This document shows positions 18,533 to 27,269 of a stretch of DNA of 64,000 bases, piece by piece (positions within the stretch are counted from its first letter, which is position 1; the number at the start of each line of letters is the position of its first letter). A program made the translations under genes and the position numbers. The notes beneath the pieces are model-generated. The model ran no database searches, was not told the DNA's origin, and saw only the letters and a program-made list of their open reading frames with translations. Source of the stretch: Agrobacterium tumefaciens (GTDB taxonomy: Bacteria; Pseudomonadota; Alphaproteobacteria; Rhizobiales; Rhizobiaceae); contig CP048469.1 in the NCBI GenBank assembly GCA_025559845.1, positions 1,178,001 through 1,242,000 on the forward strand, written 5' to 3'.

Positions 18533-18716
18533 ACCCCCTCTGTCATTGGCCTGAGAGATTCGCTCACCACGTCAGGGTGAACTTACACCATCGGCGCGAG
18601 CCTCGGCCCGCTTTTCAGAGTTTTCAGGATCTTGCAGCGGTCCTTTTGCCTGAGAGTTTCCGGGGTGGTTGCTCCGTCGGCGCCGATATCGGGAGACATC
18701 GATCTCTCCCGCTGCT
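18533..18716 (-). ncRNA. Tandem glycine riboswitch
   Basis: Read on the minus strand, aptamer 1 runs from about 18716 to 18636 and shows GGGAGAGA, the core GGCGCCGACGGAGCAA and the hallmark ACTCTCAGGCAAAAGGACCG. Aptamer 2 follows after a short linker (about 18628-18533) with ACTCTGAAAAGCGGG, CGCGCCGATGGTGTAAG and ATCTCTCAGGCCAATGACAGAG. Both glycine-binding cores are present, and so is the standard cooperative arrangement. Genes controlled by this class are usually gcvTHP or a glycine/alanine symporter; neither is downstream here. Positions are approximate to a few bases at the ends. Confidence 0.9.
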
Positions 18717-18806
18717 CGATTTGTTTTGTCCATCGCCGGCACCCGGCAGGCGTGAACGACGTGAGATATGGTGCCGTTTATGGCGTAAGTTTGACACTTG
18801 GCGCCA

Positions 18807-19532
18807 TCAGATCACCAGCAGAGGCGTCTTGCCTTTGACCCGGTCGTAGAGATCGATGGCATCCTGCATCAGCATTCTGACGCAGCCCGACGAGGAATTC
18901 TTGCCGATCGTTCGCCAGCTTGGTGATCCGTGAATGCGGTAAAGCGTGTCCTTGCCGTTCTGGAAAATATACATGGCGCGCGCACCAAGCGGGTTCTTCG
19001 GGCCGGGGGCCATTCCGCCGGCTTCAACACCGTAGGGTTTAAGTTCGGGGTTGCGCGCAATCATGTCGTCAGGCGCCTTCCAACGTGGCCACTTCTGCTT
19101 CCATTGCACGACGGCGCGTCCCTTCCAGGAGCGCCCCTGTGTTCCAAGTCCGACTCCGTAACGTATGGCCCGACCGTTTGGCAGCACCCAGTAAAGGAAC
19201 CGTTCGCGGGTATCGACGACAATGGAATAAGCCGGCTCGGTCGTGGCGTAAGCGACCTCCTGGCGCAGATATTGCGGATCGATGGCGCGGTGGTTGACCG
19301 CAGGCACATCAAATCCGCCATCTGTCAAAGCGGCATAGATGACATCGTAATCGAGACCGGCAGCCTTATCCCCAGGCTTGTTCTCCTTCGCCGTTTTGAC
19401 GAGCGGTTGCGGCTCTTCCTTCTTCTCGGGCAGGAGGCCGGCGGCGGTCTCAAGCTTTGCCTTTGGAGCCTGCACGCAACCGACTGCCAGTACCGAACTG
19501 GCGGCAAGGGTAAGCAGCGACCTGCGCGACAT
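18807..19532 (-). CDS. L,D-transpeptidase (YkuD domain), lipoprotein-like
   Basis: 241 residues from the ATG at 19532. The N-terminus has a twin-Arg signal (SRRSLLTLAASSVLAVGC) ending in a lipobox-like Cys. A 70-residue spacer precedes the YkuD domain, which carries its active site as HGSPSWRTIG then SSSGCVRM (catalytic His, Ser and Cys). It forms 3-3 crosslinks or attaches proteins to peptidoglycan, the dominant crosslink type in Rhizobiales. In-frame sequence upstream to 19781 lacks a signal peptide and is not favoured as coding. Confidence 0.88.
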   Translation of the reverse strand: MSRRSLLTLAASSVLAVGCVQAPKAKLETAAGLLPEKKEEPQPLVKTAKENKPGDKAAGLDYDVIYAALTDGGFDVPAVNHRAIDPQYLRQEVAYATTEPAYSIVVDTRERFLYWVLPNGRAIRYGVGLGTQGRSWKGRAVVQWKQKWPRWKAPDDMIARNPELKPYGVEAGGMAPGPKNPLGARAMYIFQNGKDTLYRIHGSPSWRTIGKNSSSGCVRMLMQDAIDLYDRVKGKTPLLVI

Positions 19533-19867
19533 GTGGGAATTGAGTTTCTGTTCCAAGGCTGTTCTGCTGTCGATGTCTGGAGGTAACGGTCGGGATGAGG
19601 TTTGGCCCGGACCTTCTGGTTGCGCGACACAGACCACGAAACCGACGGATTCGGTACTGCGCAAATACGCAGATCGATGCTGCAGCATCGCATGTTGCCA
19701 ACCGGGGTCACGATGTGGCGAAGGGCAGGGTGCAATTTTCGGGCGAGAGCCAATTGACCGATGCCACCCTGCGTGGCTCAATGGCGCGACTCCTGCCCAC
19801 AGATTCAGTCGTCGTCATGACGACACCAGATGCTGCCAATTTTTGATTTGATAATCGGAGATATCCC

Positions 19868-21040
19868 ATGCCTCTGGCTACGGCGCGCGCGTTTTTGATC
19901 TTCGGCCTCGCCACACTGGTTCTTTTGCTGAATGCGGCGCCTCGTGCGATGGCGCAGGAAGGGGCTATCGATGGCGATGACAGGCCGAAAAAGAAGAAGA
20001 TTCCGATAGAAGAACGCCTGCCGGGCATCCTGTCGGGCCGGTCCACCGCAATTGATCTGAGCCGATGGAAGGTGACCTTGCCGGTGAACGAGCAGGGCGT
20101 GAGAAGCGGTGAGGGCGATGCTGTCGAACTCAAGATGCTGAAGGGTCTTTCCGTACCGCCCTATTTTGATGTGCAGCAGAACTCGATCACCTTCGTGGCG
20201 CCAACCAATGGTGCGCGCACCAAGGGTTCGAACTACCCACGCTCGGAATTGCGAGAGATGGACGGCAAGGGTGATGAGTACGAGTGGCAGGTCGGCGATG
20301 GTGGGCGGCTTTCTGCAACGCTGAAGGTCGATCAATTGCCAAAGGCCAATGATGATATGCCCGCCAGAGTGGTTATCGGCCAGATCCATGGACCCGACGA
20401 CGAGCTTTGCCGCCTTTATTATACCGACAAGGGTGAGCTCTATTTCATCGACGACAAGGCGGGCGACGACCACGAAGAAACGGTTTTCAGGCTGGTATCG
20501 TCCAAAGGCAAAGAACCGAAAATCCCGCTGGGCGCCAGCTTTTCCTACGTCATAGACGCGAATGCCGAACGGCTGAGCGTAACGGTCTCGTACAAAGGTG
20601 TTGATTACGTCGGCGTCGATCCCATCAGCAGCTTCTGGCCGGGCAAATCCCTCTATTTCAAGGCTGGCGCCTACCTTCAGGTCGGAAAGCCGGGCAGCAA
20701 GGCCGGAACCGTCGGCCAAGGCCAGGGCAGCGTCACCTTCACGGCGATCGGAACACCCACGCACGATATCTATCGTGAGCAATCGGAAGAAGATGGTGAG
20801 GATAAAACCGCCGGCTCCGAAGAGACCGGCCGCGACCGGAAAACCGGAAAAGCCGTCAGCAGCGTCGAACTTTATGCGGGCTGCATCGCGGTCAAGACGA
20901 CCAAGCTGCTTGAGGCGGTCAGCGATCTACCTGACGCAATGAAAAAAGCACGCCCCTTGTGCGAAAGTCTGGATCGCGAGTTCAGTGCGAAGGAAACGGC
21001 CGAAGTGGATGCCCTGTTACAGAGGATTTTTGCACGCTGA
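19868..21040 (+). CDS. Polysaccharide lyase family 7 (alginate lyase-like), secreted
   Basis: 390 residues with a signal peptide (hydrophobic FLIFGLATLVLLLNAA, cleavage near AMAQ). The jelly-roll lyase domain shows the three PL7 motifs: RSELRE (near residue 122), QIHG (near 172) and YFKAGAY (near 261). These line the active site for beta-elimination of uronic acid polymers such as alginate. A Glu/Arg-rich linker and a C-terminal region of about 75 residues with two Cys follow, beyond the usual PL7 core. It is divergent from the L,D-transpeptidase gene. The exact substrate is not certain. Confidence 0.88.
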   Translation: MPLATARAFLIFGLATLVLLLNAAPRAMAQEGAIDGDDRPKKKKIPIEERLPGILSGRSTAIDLSRWKVTLPVNEQGVRSGEGDAVELKMLKGLSVPPYFDVQQNSITFVAPTNGARTKGSNYPRSELREMDGKGDEYEWQVGDGGRLSATLKVDQLPKANDDMPARVVIGQIHGPDDELCRLYYTDKGELYFIDDKAGDDHEETVFRLVSSKGKEPKIPLGASFSYVIDANAERLSVTVSYKGVDYVGVDPISSFWPGKSLYFKAGAYLQVGKPGSKAGTVGQGQGSVTFTAIGTPTHDIYREQSEEDGEDKTAGSEETGRDRKTGKAVSSVELYAGCIAVKTTKLLEAVSDLPDAMKKARPLCESLDREFSAKETAEVDALLQRIFAR

Positions 21041-21406
21041 CGATCAGCAACGCGCATCGTTTTCCCAAAGATAACCTGCGACGTCGCAGGTTATCTCTAC
21101 CTTCCACGGCAAGATAGAGCAGGGGCAAGGGCAGGGTACAGAGCGCCTTGCTGTGGCTATCCGCTGATGAAAACGGATACGCACTCGGGCCGATCGATTT
21201 GGGGTGCCGCCTGCAGGTTCAGATCCCTTTCGTGAGCTGCTTCGTATTGACTGCGACAGGACGTAGGGATGCTTGGCGCCAATGAAGCGTTCCATGCGGT
21301 CGTTATGACGCACAAAGTTTTGTCGTTGGCGCAAAGTTCTGACCTAGAACTCCGTTGGCTCGGGAGTTTTCTTTTGTACGCTGGTTTTTATCGGGTCGCA
21401 CTTGGC
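21041..21406. other. Intergenic region with a 28-bp perfect palindrome
   Basis: No gene is supported. At 21069-21096 a perfect palindrome of 28 bp (half-site AGATAACCTGCGAC) begins 29 bases after the lyase stop. It could fold into a 12-bp stem with a 4-nt loop, but no T-run follows, so it is either a transcript-end stabiliser or a protein-binding site. The rest holds nothing I can name. Confidence 0.5.
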
Positions 21407-21760
21407 TTATCGACCGCTGTGCCGACCAGTCCTGTAGATAACACGTCCATTTACTACTGCACGCTGGTAACCCTGACCGTTGCCCTGATCGACCCATTGG
21501 GTGGTATTGCCCGAGCTATCGATCCTGACGGGGTTACGGCTAGAATCTCGGCGGTCATGGTTGCGTCGTTCGTAGTCGCTGCGATGATAATATCGGTGAT
21601 AGCGATCTTGGTTGTAGTCGCGGTAATACTTGTCTCGCTCGTAGGATCGATACTGGACACCGGATGCATAGTAGCCGCCAGACCGATAGCTGCCGTCGTC
21701 TACACATCCTGCGAGAATAGCGACGGATAAAACACATATTGTTGCGCTGAATATTTTCAT
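21407..21760 (-). CDS. Small Tyr/Arg-rich lipoprotein, 117 aa
   Basis: Starts with a clear lipoprotein signal (KIFSATICVLSVAILAGC, lipobox LAGC). The mature part is rich in Tyr, Arg, Asp and Ser (RSYERDKYYRDYNQDRYHRY) and ends in a short beta region (YQRAVVNGRVIYRTG). This composition matches small rhizobial envelope lipoproteins of unknown role. The plus-strand frame over the same bases is a shadow. Confidence 0.7.
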   Translation of the reverse strand: MKIFSATICVLSVAILAGCVDDGSYRSGGYYASGVQYRSYERDKYYRDYNQDRYHRYYHRSDYERRNHDRRDSSRNPVRIDSSGNTTQWVDQGNGQGYQRAVVNGRVIYRTGRHSGR

Positions 21761-21984
21761 AATTTTATCTCCTATCGTTAATTCTAACGCTCACAAAGCG
21801 TTCGATGTTCCATTGTAGAGATTGCAATCTTTGAGCTTAATCGAGGCTGAATAGACAGGATCGTTCGTGAAGTCTTTCCGATGACCTGAGCCATTGGCGT
21901 GTATGTTGTAATCACTTATCGCTGTTGCTCTTCACATCAGGCGCCGGCTGAACGTCGTCGCATCCTTGTCGCCCTACCAAAAAG

Positions 21985-22013
21985 TGTGAGTTCATGCTGA
22001 ACCGCGACTTGCG
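21985..22013. repeat. IS30-type terminal inverted repeat, left
   Basis: Pairs with 23075-23102 with one single-base gap and a few mismatches; the inner GCGACTTGCG block is identical in both. Confidence 0.75.
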
Positions 22014-22025
22014 GGGCATCCGAAG

Positions 22026-23036
22026 CTAACCGGCATGCCGCATCTGCGCGAGAACTTTCTTGCGGAAAACTTCTGCAGGCGTTCGATAGCCAAGGCATTT
22101 GCGCGGCGTTGCGTTGAGCCGACTGCAAATTTCTATCAAGTCCGCGTCGGTGACCGTGAGTGGGTCGACGTCTCTTGAAAGCCATTTCCTCACCCGGCGG
22201 TTGGTGTTCTCGACAGTGCCTTTTTGCCACGGCGATTGGGGATCACAGAACCAGGTTTGCGTACCGATGCTTGCCTGAAGATAGGGCCAATCAGTGAACT
22301 CTGTTCCGCGGTCGAACGTGATCGATCGGCGGGCAAGGTGGGGCAGGGCTTGCAGGACACGAACAAGGCCATCCATGACGGGCCGGGATTGCCGGTCGTT
22401 GTTGCGTAGGAAGATCGCAAAGCGGCTGACCCTTTCTACGAGCGATGTGACGTTTGCCTTCCCAAACTTCTTTCGGAACTGGATCAGATCGCATTCCCAA
22501 TGACCAAATTGTTTGCGCTCGGCAACAGCATCCGGCCGCCGCAAGATGTTGAGTTCTGGACTAAACCGTTGTCCGTGCTTGCGTCTTGCATGTCGTGGTC
22601 GCCGTCGAGCACGATGCTCTGGCAGATGCCGCCACAGCTTGATCGCATGCCCGTCGGACGAGTATGCAAACTTATAGATCGTTTCGTGACTGACCGAGAC
22701 CGGATGGCGCTCCAGGCGCATACGGCCAGCGATCTGCTGCGGCGACCAGCCATGCATGATGCGTTCGATCACCGACTGTCGAACGTACGAGAACCGCGCC
22801 AGCTTGCGTAGTTTCGCACGTCGTTCACACGACATGGCGTGCGCAGTCACGCAGTAATAGCCGGTTAGATCGGGCACAACCTTATCGACAAAAGTGTTGC
22901 GTTTGATCTCACGAAAGATCGTTGAGCGATGCCGGCCGAGCTGCTCTGCGATGGCACTAACAGTCAGCCCGGCCGTTCGCCAGCGGGCTATCTTACGACG
23001 TTCATCAAGATCAATGTGGGAGTAGGTGCGTTCCAT
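22026..23036 (-). CDS. IS30-family transposase
   Basis: 336 residues. The N-terminal helix-turn-helix of the family is clear (YSHIDLDERRKIARWRTAG, then VSAIAEQLGRHRSTIFREI). The DDE catalytic core shows HWECDLIQFRK (first D), SITFDRGTEFTDWPYLQ (second D) and PWQKGTVENTNRRVRKWL (catalytic E), followed by LNATPRKCLGYRTPAEVF, the standard C-terminal signature. Full length and uninterrupted. Confidence 0.95.
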   Translation of the reverse strand: MERTYSHIDLDERRKIARWRTAGLTVSAIAEQLGRHRSTIFREIKRNTFVDKVVPDLTGYYCVTAHAMSCERRAKLRKLARFSYVRQSVIERIMHGWSPQQIAGRMRLERHPVSVSHETIYKFAYSSDGHAIKLWRHLPEHRARRRPRHARRKHGQRFSPELNILRRPDAVAERKQFGHWECDLIQFRKKFGKANVTSLVERVSRFAIFLRNNDRQSRPVMDGLVRVLQALPHLARRSITFDRGTEFTDWPYLQASIGTQTWFCDPQSPWQKGTVENTNRRVRKWLSRDVDPLTVTDADLIEICSRLNATPRKCLGYRTPAEVFRKKVLAQMRHAG

Positions 23037-23074
23037 TGCATCTTCCTTGTGACTGATAACCCATTGGTATCATT

Positions 23075-23102
23075 CGCAAGTCGCACTTCAAGCTTGAACC
23101 CA
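23075..23102. repeat. IS30-type terminal inverted repeat, right
   Basis: CGCAAGTCGC followed by ACTTCAAGCTTGAACCCA, the inverse of the left end at 21985-22013. Confidence 0.75.
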
Positions 23103-23214
23103 CCCCCCTACACACAAAGATCGCATAAGATAGATTATGGAACTTTTGTGGGTGCTGGGACAGGCTGAATTGGCTGGATTACGGGCTTTTCAGGCGTTTT
23201 CAGCCTCTCAGTCG

Positions 23215-23787
23215 TTATTCTGCGTTCTGATGTAAGCTGTGACGTAACAGCTCGTCTTCCACTTTGCACACCAGGTCTTCTGTTGGCTGTTCGCCCTGAA
23301 GTCGCAGTGTGGGTTTGGTTTGTCTGCTCAGCCAGCGCTCGTGCTGTGCCACGTTGCGTCCCGTAAACGACGGGTCGTCGTAGCGCGATGCCCAGTCGCG
23401 GAATGCCTGATGGGCCTCGTGCATGTCGCCGCCTGGCAGGATGCGTGTGCCGTGGCGTGCACTCTCTCGTGCGTCGAGGCGTTGAAGCCTTGTTGGCGTT
23501 GGCGTGTGCAGGAAGATGATGAGATCGATGTTGTCCATCAGGGCGTCGCCCCAGACCATGCATGAGCCGGTCAGTATCCAGCCAGCCAGTGCAGCCTGCT
23601 GCTCCTGCATCTGCCGTACGCGGTCCTGCGGTGGACGTTTGGTGGTGAATGGCGGATCGGTCGGCATCCAGTAGAAATCGTCGACATCGAGCTGCGGTAC
23701 GGAAAACCGCTGCGATAGCGCCGCGCCGAGCGTCGAGACGCCGCAGCAGGACGCTCCGGTGATGTGTATGCGCGGTAAAGTCGTCAT
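23215..23787 (-). CDS. P-loop NTPase, adenylate kinase-like
   Basis: 190 residues. The N-terminus IHITGASCCGVSTLGAAL is a P-loop of the small nucleotide/shikimate kinase-like type, but the usual Lys of GxxxxGK is Val (GASCCGVST). Some members of this family carry Thr there (GxxxxGTT), so the variant is not necessarily inactive. LDVDDFYWMP and WILTGSCMVWG match the Walker B and lid regions of FlaR-like proteins. The gene ends about 110 bp from the IS30 end and may have lost its original downstream neighbour. Confidence 0.75.
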   Translation of the reverse strand: MTTLPRIHITGASCCGVSTLGAALSQRFSVPQLDVDDFYWMPTDPPFTTKRPPQDRVRQMQEQQAALAGWILTGSCMVWGDALMDNIDLIIFLHTPTPTRLQRLDARESARHGTRILPGGDMHEAHQAFRDWASRYDDPSFTGRNVAQHERWLSRQTKPTLRLQGEQPTEDLVCKVEDELLRHSLHQNAE

Positions 23788-23923
23788 CGGCCCTGGTCCT
23801 GGGTATGTTTCTGCGAGAGGATGCCGCTTTTAACGCGGCTCGCTGTCGGGCTCAATCACCGGGCGGCAGACAAGCGTGCAACGGGTTTGGCGCGGCAATG
23901 GGCTCCCATGCCGCGCCGATCCT

Positions 23924-25474
23924 TTAGGCCGGAACGCGCTTCCAGGCCCGGACCTTTTCGATGTTGCGTTCCGAACGGGAGACGATTTCGAACTCGAACT
24001 CATCGCCGGAAACACGTTCGCCAACGTCTGGAAGACGGTTGAGACGCCACAGGATATAGCCCGCGACAGTCGAATAACGGTCGGCATCGTCGACCAGATC
24101 GATATCGAGAAGATAGGACGCGCGTCTGACGTCGACAGCGGCATCGATGATCCACGAACCGTCTTCCGCCTGCTCCGAAATGAGCTGTTCTTCGCCCTCC
24201 TCCGGAAACTCGCCGGCAATCGCCTCGAGAATGTCTGTCGGTGTGGCGATGCCCTGCAGCGTACCGTACTCGTCGATGATGACGGCCATCTGCAGCGGCG
24301 ATTTGCGCATCTGTTCCATGACCTGCAGCGCCGTGGCGCTTTCATGCACGACAAGCGGTTCGCGCAGCGAATGGTCGAGATCGAGCTTTCCATCGCGGAG
24401 AAGATCGCGCAGCAGGTCCTTCGTTGCAGCAACGCCCAGGAAGGCATCGAGCTTGCCATCCGCCAGCAACAGCCGCGAGCGGTCGATTTCCAGCAGGCGG
24501 TGTCTCAGCACCTCAGGACCGGCGCCGATATCCAGCCAGTCGAGTTCGGTGCGTGGCGTCATGATGGAAACAACCGGGCGTTCGCCCAGTGTCAGCACGC
24601 CACGGATCATGTCCTTTTCCTCGGATTTGAACAGCTCGCCGCGCGCTGCCTGTTCGGCAATCACATCGGCGGTCTCGCCAAGCGGCTGTTCGCCGACCCG
24701 GCCGCCCAGAAGCCGCAGAATGGCGTCTGACGTCCGCTCGCGCATGTCGCCAGCAGTAATTCGCTTTTCGCGATTGCGCCTGCCGATCTGGTTCGCCGCT
24801 TCGATCAGCACGGAAAAACCGATGGCGGCATAGAGATAGCCCTTCGGCAGATGGAAACCGAAGCCTTCGACAATCAGGCTGAAGCCGATCATCAGCAGGA
24901 AGCCAAGGCACAGAATGACGACGGTCGGGTGTTTCGACACGAACGACATCAGCGGCTTCGATGCCGCCATCATCACGGCCATGGCCACACAGACGGCGGT
25001 AATCATGACCCAGAGGTTGTTGACCATGCCGACGGCGGTAATGACGCTGTCGAGCGAGAAGACCGCGTCGAGCACGACGATCTGCACGATCACCTGCCAG
25101 AAAACGGCATGAACGACCTTACCCTCCTTGGGCTTGTGCGCGCCTTCCAGGCGCTCGTGCAGTTCAATGGTGCCCTTGGCAAGCAGGAACGCGCCGCCGA
25201 GGATGAGAATGATATCCCGGCCGGAGAAGGAGAAATCCGCGATGGTGAACAGCGGACGGGTCAGTGTCACGATCCACGAGATCGAAAACAGCAGGAGAAC
25301 GCGCATGACCAGCGCCAGCGACAGGCCGATAAGCCGCGCCCTGTGGCGTTGATGCGGTGGCAGCTTATCGGCAAGGATCGCGATGAAGACGAGGTTGTCG
25401 ATACCGAGAACCACTTCGAGAACGATAAGCGTGACGAGGCCGATCCAGATGTTCGGATCTGCAAGGAATTCCAT
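23924..25474 (-). CDS. TerC-family membrane protein with CBS and CorC/HlyC domains
   Basis: 516 residues. A TerC domain of about seven membrane segments (residues 1-230; [18 protein letters not shown] and [18 protein letters not shown] carry the conserved acidic residues) is followed by two CBS domains (about 300-420) and a CorC/HlyC transporter-associated domain (about 430-510). The layout is that of E. coli YegH/YoaE. TerC proteins are linked to metal homeostasis, notably Mn2+ export, and the CBS pair suggests nucleotide regulation; the cargo here is inferred. A strong terminator-like hairpin lies in its leader. Confidence 0.88.
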   Translation of the reverse strand: MEFLADPNIWIGLVTLIVLEVVLGIDNLVFIAILADKLPPHQRHRARLIGLSLALVMRVLLLFSISWIVTLTRPLFTIADFSFSGRDIILILGGAFLLAKGTIELHERLEGAHKPKEGKVVHAVFWQVIVQIVVLDAVFSLDSVITAVGMVNNLWVMITAVCVAMAVMMAASKPLMSFVSKHPTVVILCLGFLLMIGFSLIVEGFGFHLPKGYLYAAIGFSVLIEAANQIGRRNREKRITAGDMRERTSDAILRLLGGRVGEQPLGETADVIAEQAARGELFKSEEKDMIRGVLTLGERPVVSIMTPRTELDWLDIGAGPEVLRHRLLEIDRSRLLLADGKLDAFLGVAATKDLLRDLLRDGKLDLDHSLREPLVVHESATALQVMEQMRKSPLQMAVIIDEYGTLQGIATPTDILEAIAGEFPEEGEEQLISEQAEDGSWIIDAAVDVRRASYLLDIDLVDDADRYSTVAGYILWRLNRLPDVGERVSGDEFEFEIVSRSERNIEKVRAWKRVPA

Positions 25475-26035
25475 GTTCAGGGGCCTTTATGGGAACGGGC
25501 GCAAACGCAAAAAGCCCCGGACAAACCATCCGTGGCGAAAACCCGTCGTGTTGAGAAAAACAAGAAAGGACGAGGCTGGCTTAGCGGTTCGCAAGCCAGC
25601 CTCGTTCGGTGTCGACTACTGTCGCTACTACTGTCGCCTTCGTCAGGCATAAGGGTAAAACATCCCGTTATCAGTCAAATCTTGTGTTGGCGGACCTAGC
25701 AGATTTGCGGCGGCAACAAAAGCGGCTTTCGTCTTGGCCACCGCAGCAAGGGGCGGGAATTGACAATTTCTGCGCGCAAACAGGAGTTTTTACGGCCATA
25801 AACTTTCCGTGAAGTGCAATCTTCGCGATAGGTAAACCGCCCTCACCCATCGCACCGGTGCGGCTGCAACAGGCATCGTTGTCGCCGTTACGCCGCAGCC
25901 GGTGGCGCCTGTGCGTAGCACACGTCGCCTTCACGAACTCGTGTCTGCAACCGGTGAAACATCCGGTCGTGATCGCCCGAATACAGACATACGCAGCCGA
26001 TGAACGGCCTGCGGACGTTGAAGAGGAGATCACTT
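25475..26035. other. Divergent intergenic region, terC leader and bufA promoter
   Basis: About 560 bp between the divergent terC and bufA. It holds the hairpin at 25570-25605 and, just upstream of it on the minus strand, a direct repeat of GCGACAGTAGT (25617-25639 region). Toward bufA, GCAACC (25947-25954 region) followed about 15 nt later by CGTGAT could be an extracytoplasmic-sigma promoter, but that is weak. No gene is supported. Confidence 0.4.
25570..25605 (-). terminator. Terminator hairpin in the terC leader
   Basis: A perfect 13-bp stem (ACGAGGCTGGCTT pairs with AAGCCAGCCTCGT) with a 10-nt loop, followed on the minus strand by CCTTTCTTGTTTTTC. It lies about 95 nt before the terC start, with no minus-strand gene ahead of it, so it ends either a leader RNA or a small RNA. 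Confidence 0.7.
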
Positions 26036-26323
26036 ATGAACCGTTCCACGCTCACCCTCGCTTTGGCAGGCTCGCTCGCCAGCGCCGTCGCATCCGTGTC
26101 CTTTGCTGCACCGCTGACACCGGAACAGATGGCCGGAAACGAGAAATGCTACGGCATTGCCCTCAAGGGTCAGAATGATTGCGCTGCCGGCGCTGGTACC
26201 ACTTGCGCCGGAACCTCCACCATGGATTACCAGGGCAACGCCTGGAAGGCCGTTCCCGCCGGCACCTGCACCACGATGAACGTGGAAGGCCACAAGGGCA
26301 TGCTGGAACCATCCAAAAGCTGA
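26036..26323 (+). CDS. bufA: Bufferin precursor peptide (DUF2282)
   Basis: 95 residues with a long signal peptide (cleavage near SFAA, residue 24-25). The mature part has four Cys at about 38, 49, 57 and 78 in the DUF2282/bufferin-1 pattern ([34 protein letters not shown]). In characterised bufferins the partner BufB/BufC enzyme converts central Cys residues to thiooxazole-type groups, and the product binds copper in the periplasm. The ATG at 26036 is behind AGAGGAG. A hairpin separates it from bufB. Confidence 0.9.
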   Translation: MNRSTLTLALAGSLASAVASVSFAAPLTPEQMAGNEKCYGIALKGQNDCAAGAGTTCAGTSTMDYQGNAWKAVPAGTCTTMNVEGHKGMLEPSKS

Positions 26324-26334
26324 GCTGCGACACT

Positions 26335-26357
26335 GGAGGCCCGCTAGCCGGGCCTCC
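26335..26357 (+). terminator. Hairpin between bufA and bufB
   Basis: A perfect 9-bp stem GGAGGCCCG/CGGGCCTCC with a 5-nt loop, 11 bases after the bufA stop and 30 bases before bufB. There is no T-run (CCCTCATCC follows), so partial termination or 3' protection of bufA mRNA is likelier than full termination. It would give more precursor than enzyme. Confidence 0.55.
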
Positions 26358-26387
26358 CCCTCATCCGTCAAAACCGGGAGACCAGCA

Positions 26388-27269
26388 ATGACCGTTTCAG
26401 CAGACCGCGCCACCGTCCTGCCACCTCGCGCCGGCCTCGGCCTCAAGCCGGAGCATTATGAAACAATTCTGGAGACGAGGCCGGATATCGGCTTTTTCGA
26501 AGTCCACGCCGAAAACTACATGGGGGCCGGTGGCCCGCCGCACCGGTATCTTGAAGCCGTTGCAGCGCTTTATCCGCTGTCGCTGCATGGCGTCGGCCTG
26601 TCGATCGGAGCAGCCCGCGATCTCGACACCGAGCATCTGAAACGGCTTCGCGGACTTGTCGATTGCTACCGGCCGCAGAGCTTTTCGGAGCATCTGGCCT
26701 GGTCGACCCATGACACCGGTTTCCTGAACGATCTCCTGCCCTTGCCCTACACGGTCGAAACGCTGTCGCGGGTCATCGCCCATGTTGATGAGACCCAGCA
26801 ATGGCTGGGCAGGCAACTGCTGCTCGAAAATCCCTCGACCTATGTGCTGTTTTCCGAAAGCACCATCGACGAGGTGGATTTCCTCACCGCCATCGCCAGC
26901 CGAACCGGATGCGGGCTGTTGCTTGATGTGAACAATGTCATGGTCTCGGCTGTGAACCACCGCCTCGATCCCGTTGCCTATATCGACCGTTTCCCGGTCG
27001 AACTGGTGGGTGAAATCCACCTTGCCGGTTATGACGAGACCGTCGATGGCGTCGGAGACCGGCTGCTGATCGATGCCCACGGCAGCGAAGTCAGGTCTGA
27101 CGTTGTCGAGCTTTACCGGCATACGCTCTCGCGCAGCGGTGCTTTGCCGACCCTGATCGAATGGGACAACGACGTGCCGGACTTTGCCACGCTTCAGGCA
27201 GAAGCGGTGCGCGCCGATGCCATGTTGAACGAAGCGGCCCTGAAGCGCCGCGCCAGCCGGGCGGCATGA
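26388..27269 (+). CDS. bufB: Bufferin-modifying MNIO enzyme (DUF692)
   Basis: 293 residues, TIM-barrel multinuclear non-heme iron oxidase. Conserved metal-ligand positions are visible: FFEVHAENY, LHGVGLS (H67), SEHLAW (H102), LLENPSTY (E147), LLLDVNNV (D180), EIHLAGY (H211), DAHG (D229, H231) and IEWDND. MNIOs oxidise Cys residues of RiPP precursors; here the substrate should be BufA. The start has GGGAG upstream. The stop overlaps bufC. Confidence 0.92.
   Translation: MTVSADRATVLPPRAGLGLKPEHYETILETRPDIGFFEVHAENYMGAGGPPHRYLEAVAALYPLSLHGVGLSIGAARDLDTEHLKRLRGLVDCYRPQSFSEHLAWSTHDTGFLNDLLPLPYTVETLSRVIAHVDETQQWLGRQLLLENPSTYVLFSESTIDEVDFLTAIASRTGCGLLLDVNNVMVSAVNHRLDPVAYIDRFPVELVGEIHLAGYDETVDGVGDRLLIDAHGSEVRSDVVELYRHTLSRSGALPTLIEWDNDVPDFATLQAEAVRADAMLNEAALKRRASRAA

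Larger units (their letters stand above)
21985..23102 (-). mobile_element. IS30-family insertion sequence
   Basis: About 1.1 kb. Imperfect terminal inverted repeats of about 28 bp flank a single transposase gene: the left end reads TGAGTTCATGC-TGAACCGC and the right end (reverse complement) TGGGTTCAAGCTTGAAGTGC, both continuing GACTTGCG. The outermost bases and target duplication cannot be fixed by eye, because the right flank is a run of C. The transposase looks intact, so the copy may be active. Confidence 0.85.

Noticed and set aside
25930..26000. ECF sigma promoter before bufA (GCAACC and CGTGAT)
   Set aside because: Only partial boxes at a short spacing, and no sigma/anti-sigma gene nearby; kept as a weak note only.
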